Positions 36,509 to 47,603 of a DNA stretch of 64,000 nucleotides are shown here, piece by piece (the stretch's first letter is position 1; each line of letters opens with the position of its first letter). The notes under the pieces are model-generated. The model worked only from the letters and a program-made list of their open reading frames with translations. It ran no database searches and had not been told where the DNA came from. The position numbers and the translations under genes are program-made. Origin of the DNA: Lobulomyces angularis (taxonomy: Eukaryota; Chytridiomycota; Chytridiomycetes; Lobulomycetales; Lobulomycetaceae); assembly GCA_027604685.1 (NCBI GenBank), contig JADHYX010000001.1, forward strand, positions 184,601 through 248,600. Reading direction: 5' to 3'.

Positions 36509-38100
36509 ATGTTATTGAGCATCTTCAAATATTATACCTTTTTTCTGTTTACATCAGCGGCATATTTTTTCTATCCACATGCACCAATTAAACCTGAGAA
36601 TCAAAATACAAATATACCTACCCACTTTAATTTTAGCTTAGGTGGACTAATTGTTGAATTATCCATAGGAAACGGCATATCTCGAAATGCTGAAAAATTT
36701 CAAGTTCTAATTGATACAGGTTTGTAATAGGCTTCCTTACTAATTTTTTTTCGCAAAAGGTTCTTCAAATTTTTTTTTACCTAGTTCCAAGTGCAAAAAT
36801 AACATTATTGGAGATGAGGAAAACTGCGGTAAAGGATTGAATGAAGATCTTTCAAAAAGTGTTGATGAAAATTTAATTTTTAATAAAAATCAGTACAAAA
36901 AATTTGTGGTCAGCAAAGGTATAGAATTTATTTCTTATGCAGATGGTATTACTTTATATTTGGTACCTCGTTTTTCAAGATACCCATTTTTTTTTTTTAG
37001 CTTCTACTTGCGATGGTATAGGCATTCAGGTAAGATAAATTATTTCTAGACTAATTCGCATAAAAAAAGGATATTCTTACATTGGGCTCGTTAAGATCAT
37101 CAATAAATTTAGAATTAGCTACTATGCAATATGGAGACGATACAGCGGGTAACAAAAATTCCTCTCACTTAATAAAAACCAGAGCGGGCGGATTTCGTAA
37201 GTTTGTTTTGTTAAAAACTTATCATTTTCTTTTTTAACTTCTTCAAGACGGGATCGGTATACTAGGATTAGGTTTTCCAGAGTTAAATAGTGTTGGATTC
37301 CTGCCTCCAGTACAAGTATTTTATAAGAATGATTTGCTCACAAAGCAGCTAATTGGTTTATATTTTGGTAAGAATTCTGCTAGCAATAGCATTAGTGAAG
37401 GAGAAGTTAGTTTAGGCTGGATTAACCCTACCGCCTTCTTTCCTTTTCCATTAGGTACGTACACGCTACACCTCTTGTAATTTATATTTTAATAGTCTAC
37501 ATTCCCATTACAACTCCACTTCCCGGATATCCCAAAGAATGGCGAATTCATTTACAATCTTTGTATATGAACGGCACTTATTTTGGTGATTTTAGTAACA
37601 TGAATCATGAGCGGGAGGTTTTAATTGATAGCGGTAATCCTTATATTACGTTACCGGCACGAATAGCATCTAAAATTAACCTCTCTATTCTTCAAACAAA
37701 TAATTTTGGAATGATTACAGAAAACTGCTTTTTAAATTCTTCTAGTAAGCAGTTTCCTTTGTTAAAGTTTCAGTTTAACAACTTCAATTTTACCTTATCC
37801 CACAGATACTACTTAAAATTTAATAAGGAGGAAAATGGTGTTTGTGAAAGCTTAATAAAAGGAAAAAGAGATGAAAATTTGAAATTTCCCTCTAGTTTTG
37901 GACAACCATTCTTAAAGTTCTATTTTAGCATTTTCGACTACAGCAATCAAAGAATTGGCTTTGCAATTGCCAATCATAATGGTTTTGTAAAAGGTGTTGG
38001 AAAAGTAACTGGTGAAGGAAATTATTTAGTAAGCAGCGGTAGTTTACCTTTATACAGTGTATATTACATTACACTTTTATTGCTGATGCTTTTGGTGTAA
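36509..38100 (+). CDS. Secreted pepsin-like aspartyl protease, probable GPI anchor
   Basis: Family A1 protease (yapsin-like layout). The ATG at 36509 starts a signal peptide (MLLSIFKYYTFFLFTSAAYF); TTG-started extensions upstream are not needed. GGLIVELSIGNG precedes the first active-site loop VLIDTGSSNFFLP, completed across an intron. ADASTCDGIGIQDILTLGS, GIGILGLGFPELNSVGF and GEVSLGWINPT are family blocks. The second loop reads VLIDSGNPYITLPARI: the catalytic Asp-Ser-Gly is kept, but the usual following Thr-Thr/Ser is Asn-Pro. The C-terminus has a Gly/Ser spacer and a hydrophobic tail (YSVYYITLLLLMLLV) like a GPI-attachment signal. About seven exons. Confidence 0.87.
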
Positions 38101-38281
38101 TTAAAAGAGTGATGCGATTTTTAGTGTTATAAAATATAGAATGGTAGTTCTGTTATTTTTTTTAAATAAAAAATAAATGATCTATCAAAAAACAATTCAG
38201 GTTAATTAAAATGAAAGGAATAAATAATAAAAATAAAAAAAAAAGCAACGGAGCAATCACATTAAAAACCAAAAAAAATTA

Positions 38282-40102
38282 TCAAATTCTCTTTTGCAAC
38301 AACTCTTCAACCATTAGTGTAAGTTTTTCTACTTTTAAATTCAATGTACGAATTTCATTTTCTTGCTTAATTGACCTTATTTGCAGCAATTTCACCAAAT
38401 TTTTTTTTTTAATTAAATATTTTCTAAAACTGCGTTGAATTTTAGTTGCTGAAAAGTTTACTATCAGATATTTTCGAATTCTACTTCTCACAAGAAAAGT
38501 CTTGAATAATGCTTGTACCTTTATTACCTTTTCCAGATCTTTATGAGTACAAAAAAAAAAGATTAAAATTGATAACTGTCGGGTTTCATTACCTGAATCT
38601 AGCAACAACTTATTTGCTAGATTTTTTGAAAGATTTCTAGTATCAAACAACAGCATGTCGAGAGTAATAATTCGAGTATTTTCCTAACATACAAAGATTT
38701 GTGAAATTTTTTAAAAAAAAAATTAAAAATAATAATTACTTTTATCTTTAATATCTCCACATGCTTTTTTAACGCTTTAGCTTCAAATAATTTTTTTCTA
38801 ACCTAAAAAAGAATAAAATGTTAAAGACTACAATTTATACTTTTACAAAGAAAATTTACCAAATATCCTCTGAACACTTTTTGTATCTTCAGAATTGACG
38901 GTAAATATTTTAGCTGTTCACTTTTAACCAGGTTTTTTAATATGGATCGAAAATCTTTGTGTTGCTTTGTTAAAACAGACATCTTTTCTTCAATTGAATT
39001 TATTTTATTTATCAAAACCACCTCATTATTATCATCAGTCATATTACCAAAATCTTCAAAAGGATCTATTCTTTGAGTTATTTTTGGTGATTCCAAAATC
39101 GTACTATTAAACATAACTTGTTTTGAAGTGCTTGTCGCTCTTGCCAGAAAGGGACTTGAAGTTTTAATATTTTGGGTACCTAACTTTAAAGACGCTAAAT
39201 TTTTTAAACTAGACATATTTTTTGATGAATTTGACAGCACCATTTCTGACTTTCTTCGATTATGATTGAAATTTTGTTGAGTATTGTAATGATCAACATT
39301 TTCAGAGTTTCTTCTGAAATGAGATTTATCTTTGTTAACATATTCTAATTTATTACAATTTTCTTTTCCGCTATCACTTTCAAGGTGGTTATCGTCAGTT
39401 GCCATTACCGAGAAATTATTAGGCAAGTGATATGAATTATTAATAATAGGAACTGGAGATAAAGTTGTATTAGCTGATGAGGAAGTTAACGGTACTAAGT
39501 TTTTCTTAGAAAAGTTACTGTTAACATTATCTGACTCATGCCAACTTCCGTTTACACCGTTGGTGAAGTTGATGTGGGACTTACTCTTTTTAAATGTAGG
39601 GCTAGAATCCATATCATAATTCACTGGAACGGGTATTCTAGTCTGATTTAATGATTGCGTTGAAAATTTTTTATTTACTATGATAGAAGAATTTTTTTCA
39701 GCTGAAGATGTGGGTGAAGAGAATTGTCTTTCCATTTTAGAACTAGTTGGTTTTTGATTTCGATTTTCGAAATGAGGAAGTGGGGTGGGTGATGGGGTCT
39801 TTGAGATAGCATCAGTTTCTCTTTCTATTCTATATTGAGTAAATGACTTTTCCCGATTTGGTGGTGATGGTGTGATACCTCGGTCGTCAAAAACTTTAGG
39901 ACTAAACAAAAAAAAATTTTTTTTATTTAAACGGAAGATTTATTATCGTTGTTAATGGCATACCGAGGTGCAAAAGCAGACTCCCACTCAGTCTTAAGAT
40001 GAGAAAGATAAAAAAGTGTTAAAATTAGAAAAATAAGTGAAGTTTAACTAGAAAAAAGTATACCAATTCTTCCTGAGTAAGCTGCCTAGAATTCTTAAGC
40101 AT
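38282..40102 (-). CDS. IQ-motif, coiled-coil protein (unidentified)
   Basis: Exon 1 MLKNSRQLTQEEL joins TEWESAFAP, then a long disordered exon rich in Ser/Asn/Pro (KVFDDRGITPSPPNREKSF onward, with several SP/TP sites). Near its end are a short helix and the first IQ-like motif ILKIQKVFRGYLV. After further introns come VIKVQALFKTFLVRSRIRK and ATKIQRSFRKYLIKKKNL, two more IQ motifs, and a C-terminal heptad coiled coil (IKQENEIRTLNLKVEKLTLM). IQ motifs bind calmodulin or myosin light-chain-type proteins, so a calmodulin-linked cytoskeletal or centrosomal scaffold is plausible. No ortholog recognised; about 580 aa. Confidence 0.78.
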
Positions 40103-40412
40103 TAATGAGATTAGTAGAGTCTCTTGTTGATTTATGAAGAAGGATTTTGAAAAAGTTAAAAAAATTTTTTAAAGCCTTAAAACTACAGTATATGACTTGC
40201 AAGATTTAGTATTATTAAAATCATATTATACGCAATATCTTGTCATGGAAACATCGGATTTTAGGCAAATCCTACTACGGCATTCTAAATCAGAGTTCAA
40301 TTTGAAATCATGCGTCTCTGTAAAGTAAATATCCATCTAATTAACTAGATTCCCAATTTTTTTCAATTGATTTTCGTATCCTTTGAAGCTCAATTAATTC
40401 ATCAGACAACAA

Positions 40413-40968
40413 ATGTGCAATCAAACTATAAATTTATTGACAGCTGATTCTGACACTGAACAACTTAAGCAAATCTTTGACTTTTCCACAAAACTCTTCA
40501 ACGAGATAGGTGTTAACTTAACAAAAAATAGCACCACTGGCAGCTTTCAATTTTGGTTAGATAGATTGAATAAGCAGAGCGGAAAAATCTATGTAAGTTA
40601 TAATGAAGGGGAAAAAAAAGATATTCAAGGGTTCATGTTTGTTTATAAAAAACATGGAGGTAGCAATTAATGCCCAAATTATCTTTAACTACCTAATATA
40701 TTTTTTAGATAATATGCACATTTGGATTGCGGCTACAAATCCACTTTACCGTCGGAAACACGTTATGACATACCTTCTTAAAACTGTTCAAGATGCTGAA
40801 CTCAGAAATATAGAACCACCTTTACAAAGCATAAAATTAACTGTGAATACATACCCAGAAATTTTTCCCGGCATGGTAAAGTTTTTGGAAAAGGAACTAT
40901 TTAATCGTTATGATGAGGTGAATGAAACTGGCGGTAAAAAATTTTGTTATGAAAAAATGTTAAGATGA
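40413..40968 (+). CDS. GNAT-family acetyltransferase-like protein
   Basis: Two exons joined across a short intron (about 40659-40710). Exon 1 starts MCNQTINLLTADSDTEQLKQ with FWLDRLNKQSGKIYVSYNEG and IQGFMFVYKKHG (the central beta strands). Exon 2 has MHIWIAATNPLYRRKHVMTY, then a helix, and NTYPEIFPGMVKFLEKELFN, as in GNAT domains near the C-terminus. The acetyl-CoA loop, usually R-x-x-G-x-A/G, reads RRKHVM, so the conserved Gly is replaced. Substrate unknown; about 170 aa. Confidence 0.7.
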
Positions 40969-41742
40969 TTGAAATTTTCGTAATGTTATTGCATATTCGA
41001 TTCCAATTGTAATTAAATACTAATACATATTAGATTATAGGATACAGAGGATGCTTTTTCAAAAAAACAACATAACTTATGTGCATTTAATTTTTTTAAA
41101 ATATCTTGCGATTTCATTGATCTGTTATATATCAACTCATCTATAGTTGATACTTAATATTCAAGCGCAGTTGTAACAGATTTTTGAATTCAAATATCTA
41201 AATTTAATGAAAAAGAAAAAAATTGGTTCAACCTTTTTTTCTTTTTTTTTAAATTTCAAATTAAGTTTTTTAGGTATTCTTGATTTTTTATAATTTATAT
41301 ATCATTTTTTTTGCAGCTCTTAAAAATACTTTTTTAGGTCAACTGTTATTTGTGCGACTACCTAATAAAATTCTATCTCACTTTCTGTAATAGCAAAGTC
41401 TTAGATTAAAGTTTACAATTGTTAATGCAATTCGATGCCTATTCTTATATTTCACACCATAACTTATATTTTAATTAAAACTATAGAAATAAAAAAAAAT
41501 TTTGAAAATGTTTTGGTTTATATGAAATAAATAAAAGTATTTTAATTTTCCATGTTTAATACAAAAAACAAAAAATAAAAATTAGAAAATAGTTTGATGA
41601 TTAATTTTTTTTTTGATAATAGGATAAAATTTTTTAAATGTCAACAAACTTCCGAAAATTTTTGAATTTAAAGGTAAACATAAATGTTTGAACTCAAAAA
41701 AATTAATAATTCTGTTTTAACCAATGATATATTATTTCAAAG
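40969..41742. other. Intergenic AT-rich region
   Basis: No gene seen between the acetyltransferase stop and the start of the monooxygenase pseudogene. Confidence 0.45.
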
Positions 41743-42392
41743 TTACCAATTATCCAAGCTCCTATGGCATAGTTTCAAATTCAAAATTTGCGTCAAAGGT
41801 ACTTTATAATGCAACAAAATGAAATTTTAAAATATCTGTTACTTTTTTTTAAAATAAAATTTTACTGAGATTAGATGATTTAATTATTTAATTTTTTTTT
41901 AATTTTATAAATTTATCATCAAAAAAAAGCATCAAATTTTGAAATTTTAGGAAGTTATGCGTGTGGATTACTTCGACCTGAACAACTTGAAAAAGTTATA
42001 AAGGACCTAAAATCTTTAACTTCAAAACCACTTAATATAAATTTGCAACTACCAAGACCAAACTTACAGGCTGAAAAAGTTAACAGACTCAGTGAGTTAG
42101 AACTTAATGACATCTTGGTTGAAATTAGAAAAAAATTACTTATAACTGCTCCGAAGGAAATAAGTTCTCAATCTAATTTTTTGAAACATTTAAAAATGAT
42201 TGAATAAGTGTCCACCAAAATAAAATGTTATAATTTTTCAGGCTTTTTGGTTGTAGGAAAGCGACTAAATTACGAAAAGCATCAGACGAAAATGGAATTG
42301 ATGCTATATTGTTGTAAGGTTTTGCTTTATTATTTTTTTTGGAGAGTGTAGTAATTCTATCTATTTAAGGTTCCGAAGTTGGAGGTCATCGA
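41743..42392 (+). pseudogene. Nitronate monooxygenase (2-nitropropane dioxygenase family) fragment
   Basis: FMN enzymes that oxidise alkyl nitronates. Recognisable pieces in order: LPIIQAPM (41743), a frame-shifted IVSNSKFAS, GSYACGLLRPEQLEKVIKDL then TSKPLNINLQLP (41951-42055), GCRKATKLRKASDENGIDAI (about 42247) and GSEVGGHR (42370-42392). The frame breaks after PMA, a stop precedes 42210, and the SFTFG-type FMN segment between the pieces is missing. The homology ends exactly where the Fanzor-element end begins. Dead gene. Confidence 0.75.
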
Positions 42393-42555
42393 ATCAGTAG
42401 TGGAAAGTTAATGGTTGTAGACCAAAATATCTTTGTAAATAATGTAGATTTTTTTCAGAATAGTTTTCACTATGTTTATATATAAATATATGTTGGTGTT
42501 TGTTGTGCTGTTTTTTTTGAATATTAATTTTCAAAAAGATAATGCCCAAACAGTA
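42393..42555 (+). mobile_element. Truncated second copy of the Fanzor element, 3' end only
   Basis: About 163 bp matching the minus strand of 10810-10985 at roughly 90 percent by eye, with a 9-bp deletion. It covers the last Fanzor codons (GCRPKYLC), the whole 3' non-coding part and the terminal repeat (42528-42553), followed by TA (42554-42555). No left end is present. It abuts the monooxygenase pseudogene on one side and lies about 43 bp upstream of the H2A.Z start codon. Apparent ORFs on both strands here are by-products of the element end. Confidence 0.88.
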
Positions 42556-42598
42556 TCCTGTTCTAATACAAAGTGGCACAAAACCCTGATAACTGAAA

Positions 42599-43419
42599 AT
42601 GGTAAAAGTTTTTTCTACTTTCAAACACAAGCCAAACTGGTTTTTATTCCATATATCCATTTTTTTTAACATTTGGTTAAAAAAATAACATTTTAAAATT
42701 TAAGAGAATATGAAAGAGAATTTACTTCTCCTATTTTATACCAATGTTGAATAAAATTAAAATTGTTTTCTACTTTATTAGTCTGGCAAGGGCGGAAAAG
42801 GTGGGAAAGCACAACAAAAATCTAAATCTCAATCTAGAGCTTCAAGGGCTGGTATGAAAGGCAATAATTAGGAATAATTAATTTGTGAATAGGTTTACAG
42901 TTTCCAGTGGGACGTATTCATCGATATTTGAAAATAAGGACTCAAAATCATATAAGAGTTGGTATTTTAGAATTATTTCCTTTGAAAACTCTTTTTTTTT
43001 TTTCATAAATTGAAATTCAATTTTACACCAAAAATTTATTGGTTAGGCGCAAAAGCTGCAATTTACACATCTGCCATTCTAGAATACCTAGTTGCCGAAG
43101 TTTTGGAATTGTATATAAAAGAAAATATTTATGTTTTGCAGTTAAATTTTTTGGAATTTAATTAGGGCTGGAAATGCTTCAAAAGATTTAAAAGTAAAAA
43201 GAATTAATCCAAGACATCTTCAGTTAGCGATAAGAGGCGATGATGAATTAGATAGTCTAATTAGAGCCACTATTGCAGGAGGGTATTGTATTGGATTTTA
43301 TTATTCATTAATTAAAAATATTTAATATTAGCGGTGTGGTACCTCATATTCATCCGAAATTACAAGCTAAACCTGCTGTTCACACAACTGTTACCCCTGG
43401 CAGTAAACATGATGATTAA
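42599..43419 (+). CDS. HTZ1: Histone H2A.Z
   Basis: Replacement histone placed near promoters by SWR1-type remodellers. The mature protein reads [79 protein letters not shown] and [20 protein letters not shown], with the H2A.Z-specific GGGVVPHIH end and a tail [16 protein letters not shown]. Five exons with consistent phases. Exon 2 starts at 42782 with Ser codon 2; the best first exon is the ATG at 42599-42601, directly followed by a GTAAAAGT donor, giving a 180-nt intron after the start codon. The next gene is the convergent MFS carrier. Confidence 0.9.
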
Positions 43420-43636
43420 TGTTCAGTATTAGGATTAATTTTTTGTGGTTAATTGTGGTGATTTAACTTCAAATCTTTGTACCCAATGTAAAATAAAAAA
43501 AGTTTTTTTTTCAATTAAACTTAGTCTCTCTTTTATAATTTAATATATTTTAATCGTCTGTATCTATATATCTACATTTCTTCTAATTAAATAATATTCA
43601 GAAAATATTCAGTATATAATGAAAAACTATTTTTTA

Positions 43637-45410
43637 CTAGTCATAAAAATTGCTTTTGTTTACACGATTAATAGTTTTGAAAACTTTTTCTTCCTCTTTT
43701 TCTTTCACAGGATAAACTACAGTTTTTTTTTCCTTTCGTTTTTTAACCAAGTATAATGCCAAGAATCCAAAAGTAGTACCAAACAACTCCAACCCACCTC
43801 CTACTGACAGTGCTGAAGTCCAGTTAATTTTTCCATTAAATTTACTTGTTTCTAGTATTAATCCAGCCAGTGGTGTTCCCAGTAAATTTCCTTTTTGATA
43901 TAAAAGTTTACTTTATAAGTTTTAAACAAACTTTTTACCCAAAAAATTGGAAGTGGAGAATAACGCTACAATTGAAGCAAGTGAATTCATGCCAAATAGC
44001 TGAGCTATGACTGTGGGTACTAAACTGATAATGCCACCACTGAGGAATCCTCCAATTACACTAAACAAAATCAATACGGAATACTGCGAAGCAGGAATAA
44101 ATATCAGCAAAATTGATAATCCGTGCAATGAGAAGCAACTAAGGTATGACCATGCGTATCCCGGCCCTAGATCTGCAATTAGGCCCATAAAAATTCTTCC
44201 AATGGAGCTAGATGCATTATAGATTGCAACAGCCAAAGCTCCATCCTCTGGCTTCAGCGATAGATGCTCAGTTACGTAAAATGGTATATAAAATACAGGA
44301 ATGAAAAAGCCAAAGGAACTAATCAACCGCATAATATACAAGCAAATGAAAACAGTGTCTTTTATTATATGTTTTGGAAAGAAGTCTGGTACCTTGAAAT
44401 TAGCTGAACGCGTAGGTACTTTAATTAAAAAACTCGCCACGATTGCCATAGCTAAATAATTATGTAATTCGTGATTGTATTTTTCAGCAACCTACCAAAA
44501 ATCAAAAGACCTAATATTCTTAATGTCCATTCCAAACTCAGATTGGAATTAAGCATTTTTTCTATGACAATTCTGTAAAAAAATTATGGTAAAAATAAAA
44601 GGATGAAGGAGATTAAGATAAATTTTAAATAGATTACCCATACATAAATCCACCAAATCCAGTCCCACTAGCAGCTAATCCAGTTGCAAATCCTCTATAC
44701 TTCACAAACCAAAAACTAGGAGCTGATGAGGAAGGAAAAAAGCACAAACCACCTCCTATACCTAACAAAATTCCTTGAGTAATTACCAGTTTCCAAAACT
44801 CTTTGGAAAAGGAAGCTAAAATTAAGCCAGTTCCCAAAAATGTTGCACCAATCTTGATAGATGTGCAGTAGCCTATTTGATCTGCTACATGTCCTGAAAA
44901 AATACCAGACAAAACTATCACAGCTGGTCCAATAGAGCCAATAAATGCTACAGTACTCGAATTTCCGATTCCTATTTTTACATAATGTTGTTGAAATGTC
45001 CCAAACGAAAAGAAGAAACCCTAATGATATCAACTTAAATGATCAAAAGCAAATTTTAAAATTTACCATCACAAAAAAGTGAGTTAAAAATGAACCTAAT
45101 ACAATTAACCCTAATATTAATTAAATTAATAAAAGTGATAAAAATATTAATATTAAATTCGACTTTTTTTTTTTTTTTTACAGCTTGAGGGAAGGTCTTG
45201 TTCTACAACTATGTAATTCACATCATGTTTCGCTACAGTTTGATATGAGGCAAAGGTCAGATCTGCAAGTGGAACTGGCTGTGCTGTATTGCTGTCAATA
45301 AATTTGCACTCCAAGTTGGAAGTGCTCAAATTACTGTCAACAAAATCTGCTTCCTCTGTAATATCAATTGAGATTATCTCATCCTTCTTTTGAAGAAACT
45401 TTTCATTCAT
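43637..45410 (-). CDS. MFS transporter, monocarboxylate (MCT/MCH) type
   Basis: Twelve-helix carrier of the SLC16-like group. The ATG at 45410 starts a polar ~80-residue cytosolic tail, spliced into WLIVLGSFLTHFFVMGFFFS and FGTFQQHYV, the family's first helix block. Further blocks: PAVIVLSGIFSGHVADQIGY, GILLGIGGGLCFFPSSSAPS, WFVKYRGFATGLAASGTGFG, IGRIFMGLIADLGPGYAW and GGFLSGGIISLVPTVIAQLF, then GTPLAGLILE and a basic C-terminal tail. In fungi such proteins include Mch riboflavin and monocarboxylate carriers; substrate not inferable. Confidence 0.88.
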
Positions 45411-45957
45411 TTTTTTTTATTTTTGATTTTTTTTATGTTTACATTAAAATAATTGTTTCCTTATTAGAATAATTTTTTTTTTTTATTGACTTCCCAATAT
45501 AAATATTTTATTAACCAATCGCAAAAAAAAAAAAATTCAAACTACGCATTTAAATAAGGCCATATTTATTAAAACTTTTAACTCTAACATCTGTGTCTGC
45601 TGTTCAATATCGTACCTATTAAATTGTCAGACTTTTACAGAAAATTTGAAAATAAGAAAGGAACTGAGTTTGTAAATAAAGATTTTCATAAAAAAAAATG
45701 TGTGGTAGCTACAAAATAAATGTTTCTATTTTTTATATTATTTTAAGTTGCAGTTTCTAAAAAAGTTTAAACTTAATATTTCTGCTTTTTAACTAAAAGA
45801 TCGATCAACTTTAATCTTATATTTATATGTTAAAAATGAATATTTTATCTTTTATTTATTATTTTAAAAGTGATTATTTCACCATTTACTTATTATTTTA
45901 AAATTTTTTAATTTAAATAATAATTTAGCAACTTTTATGTTTATTTTAATCTTGAAA
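45411..45957. other. Intergenic region before assembly gap
   Basis: AT-rich, divergent promoter region between the MFS carrier and YVH1. No gene seen. Confidence 0.45.
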
Positions 45958-45967
45958 NNNNNNNNNN
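45958..45967. other. Assembly gap (10 N)
   Basis: Ten Ns followed almost at once by a run of about 25 A; true size unknown. The YVH1 start codon lies 48 bp beyond it. Confidence 1.
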
Positions 45968-46014
45968 TTAAAAAAAAAAAAAAAAAAAAAAAAACCTTAT
46001 ATTAAATTGTTATA

Positions 46015-47318
46015 ATGATAGAGGAAACATTAACAGAAATCATACCAGGTTTATTTATCTCAGAGTAAAATTTTTATTCAAATCATAATTTATTTATTTT
46101 TTTAATGATAAAAAAATAGTTTTCAAGTAGCAGAAAATTTAAACATTCTGAAGTTAAATAATATAACACATATTCTATCGGTTGGAACTGATTTCAGACC
46201 AGTACATGAAAGAGTTAGAATTAAAACAATTTAAAAAAAAATATAACATTTTTCTAAATCTACCTTAAAAAATTTATTTTTCAAATTTTATTTTTTTTTT
46301 AGGAAATTGTGTATGAAATAATATCGGTGGAAGATGAAGAAACTTCAGACTTAATAATTAATTTTCCAAAGACGTATGATTTTATTTCAAATTGCTTAAA
46401 AAAAAGGAATTGTGATGACAATAAATGTTACAATATTCTAGTACATTGTAATGCGGGAGTATCAAGGTAATTGTTAATTTTTAATAAATCAGATTAATTT
46501 TTTTTTTTTTTCGTTTTAACTCAGATCAGCTGCAGTTATAATTGCATACATAATGAAAATAAATAATTTAAATTATGTTGAAGCATTTGATTTTGTGAAA
46601 TCGAAATATTCAAAAGCATCACCAAATTTGGGTTTTTTAGCTCAATTAGAACTGTATCATCTAATGAATTTTGAAATAGACGTTAACAAAAAAGAATATC
46701 GTAGATGGATGCTTACTAGAATGGCTAGAGACTTTAGTGATTATGGTTGTGTTTCAAATCTGTAAAATTGAAATAAAATAAATAAAATAAGAATAAAAAA
46801 AGCAAATTAAAATTTCATTAATTTTTTTGTTGTAAAAACTTTTTTTTTTTTTTTGTAGTACACTTTCTGTTGATCCAAAAAATTTCATTAAAGACGCTAA
46901 ATTAAAACTTCTCAGATGTCCTAAATGTCGTAGAATTTTGGCTACTATGGATAATGTTATTAATCATGAACCGGGAAAAGGCCAGGTAAGGAAAGAAGTT
47001 ATTTTTCTTTTGTAAATGAATTTTATACTTTACTATTTCTTAAAATAGGTAGATTTTTCATATTTTAAAAGGGACTGGATGGAATTAATAAAGCAAAATG
47101 AAAATACAACTAGTTCAAACAGAAGTTGCAGTCAGTATTTTATTGAACCAATGGAATGGATAAAAGGATTGCAGGAAGGTAACTTGGAAGGAAAAATTTA
47201 TTGCCCTTGTTGCGAATTTAAATTAGGCAGTTTTAGTTGGGCTGGACAGACTTGCTCTTGTGGTAATTGGATAACACCAGCATTTAGTTTACAAAAATCT
47301 AAAGTAGATTTGGTTTAA
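46015..47318 (+). CDS. YVH1: YVH1/DUSP12 dual-specificity phosphatase
   Basis: Yvh1 acts in 60S ribosome maturation (release of Mrt4) through its zinc domain and has a protein phosphatase domain. MIEETLTEIIPGLFIS starts the N-terminal domain; ENLNILKLNNITHILSVGTD and the loop VHCNAGVSRSAAV (C-x5-R with the Cys and Arg kept, HC-NAGVSR-S) follow, with the intron inside SR|S. After YRRWMLTRMARDFSDYG the C-terminal zinc domain has LLRCPKCRRIL, CSQYFIEPMEWIKGLQEGNL, IYCPCCEFKLGSFSWAGQTC and SCGNWITPAF, with all the zinc cysteines. About 330 aa. Confidence 0.92.
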
Positions 47319-47603
47319 ATATGAATTGTTTTTTAATGCATTAAAAAAAATTTTTATATTGTTCAGCATTTTATCTAATAGAGTTAAATATATCTTATTT
47401 ATTCATAATATGAGCTAAAAAAAAAAAAAAAAAATAAAACGATGTTAACAAATCGTTTTTTTTATTTGTTGTTCAAAAATGTCTAAAGCATTAAAAATAT
47501 TATTATAAAACAAAAAAAAAAATAAAATAAAAGATGCAGTAACAAGAATAAAAAAATTGAAACTAAAAAAAAAAAAAAAAAAAGTATTTTATATGAAATT
47601 GTC

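Noticed and set aside
42472..42669. Open frame with a signal-peptide-like start on the plus strand, and an overlapping 92-codon frame on the minus strand
   Set aside because: Both lie across the Fanzor element end and the H2A.Z leader; the nucleotide match to 10812-10985 explains the sequence better than a new secreted protein.
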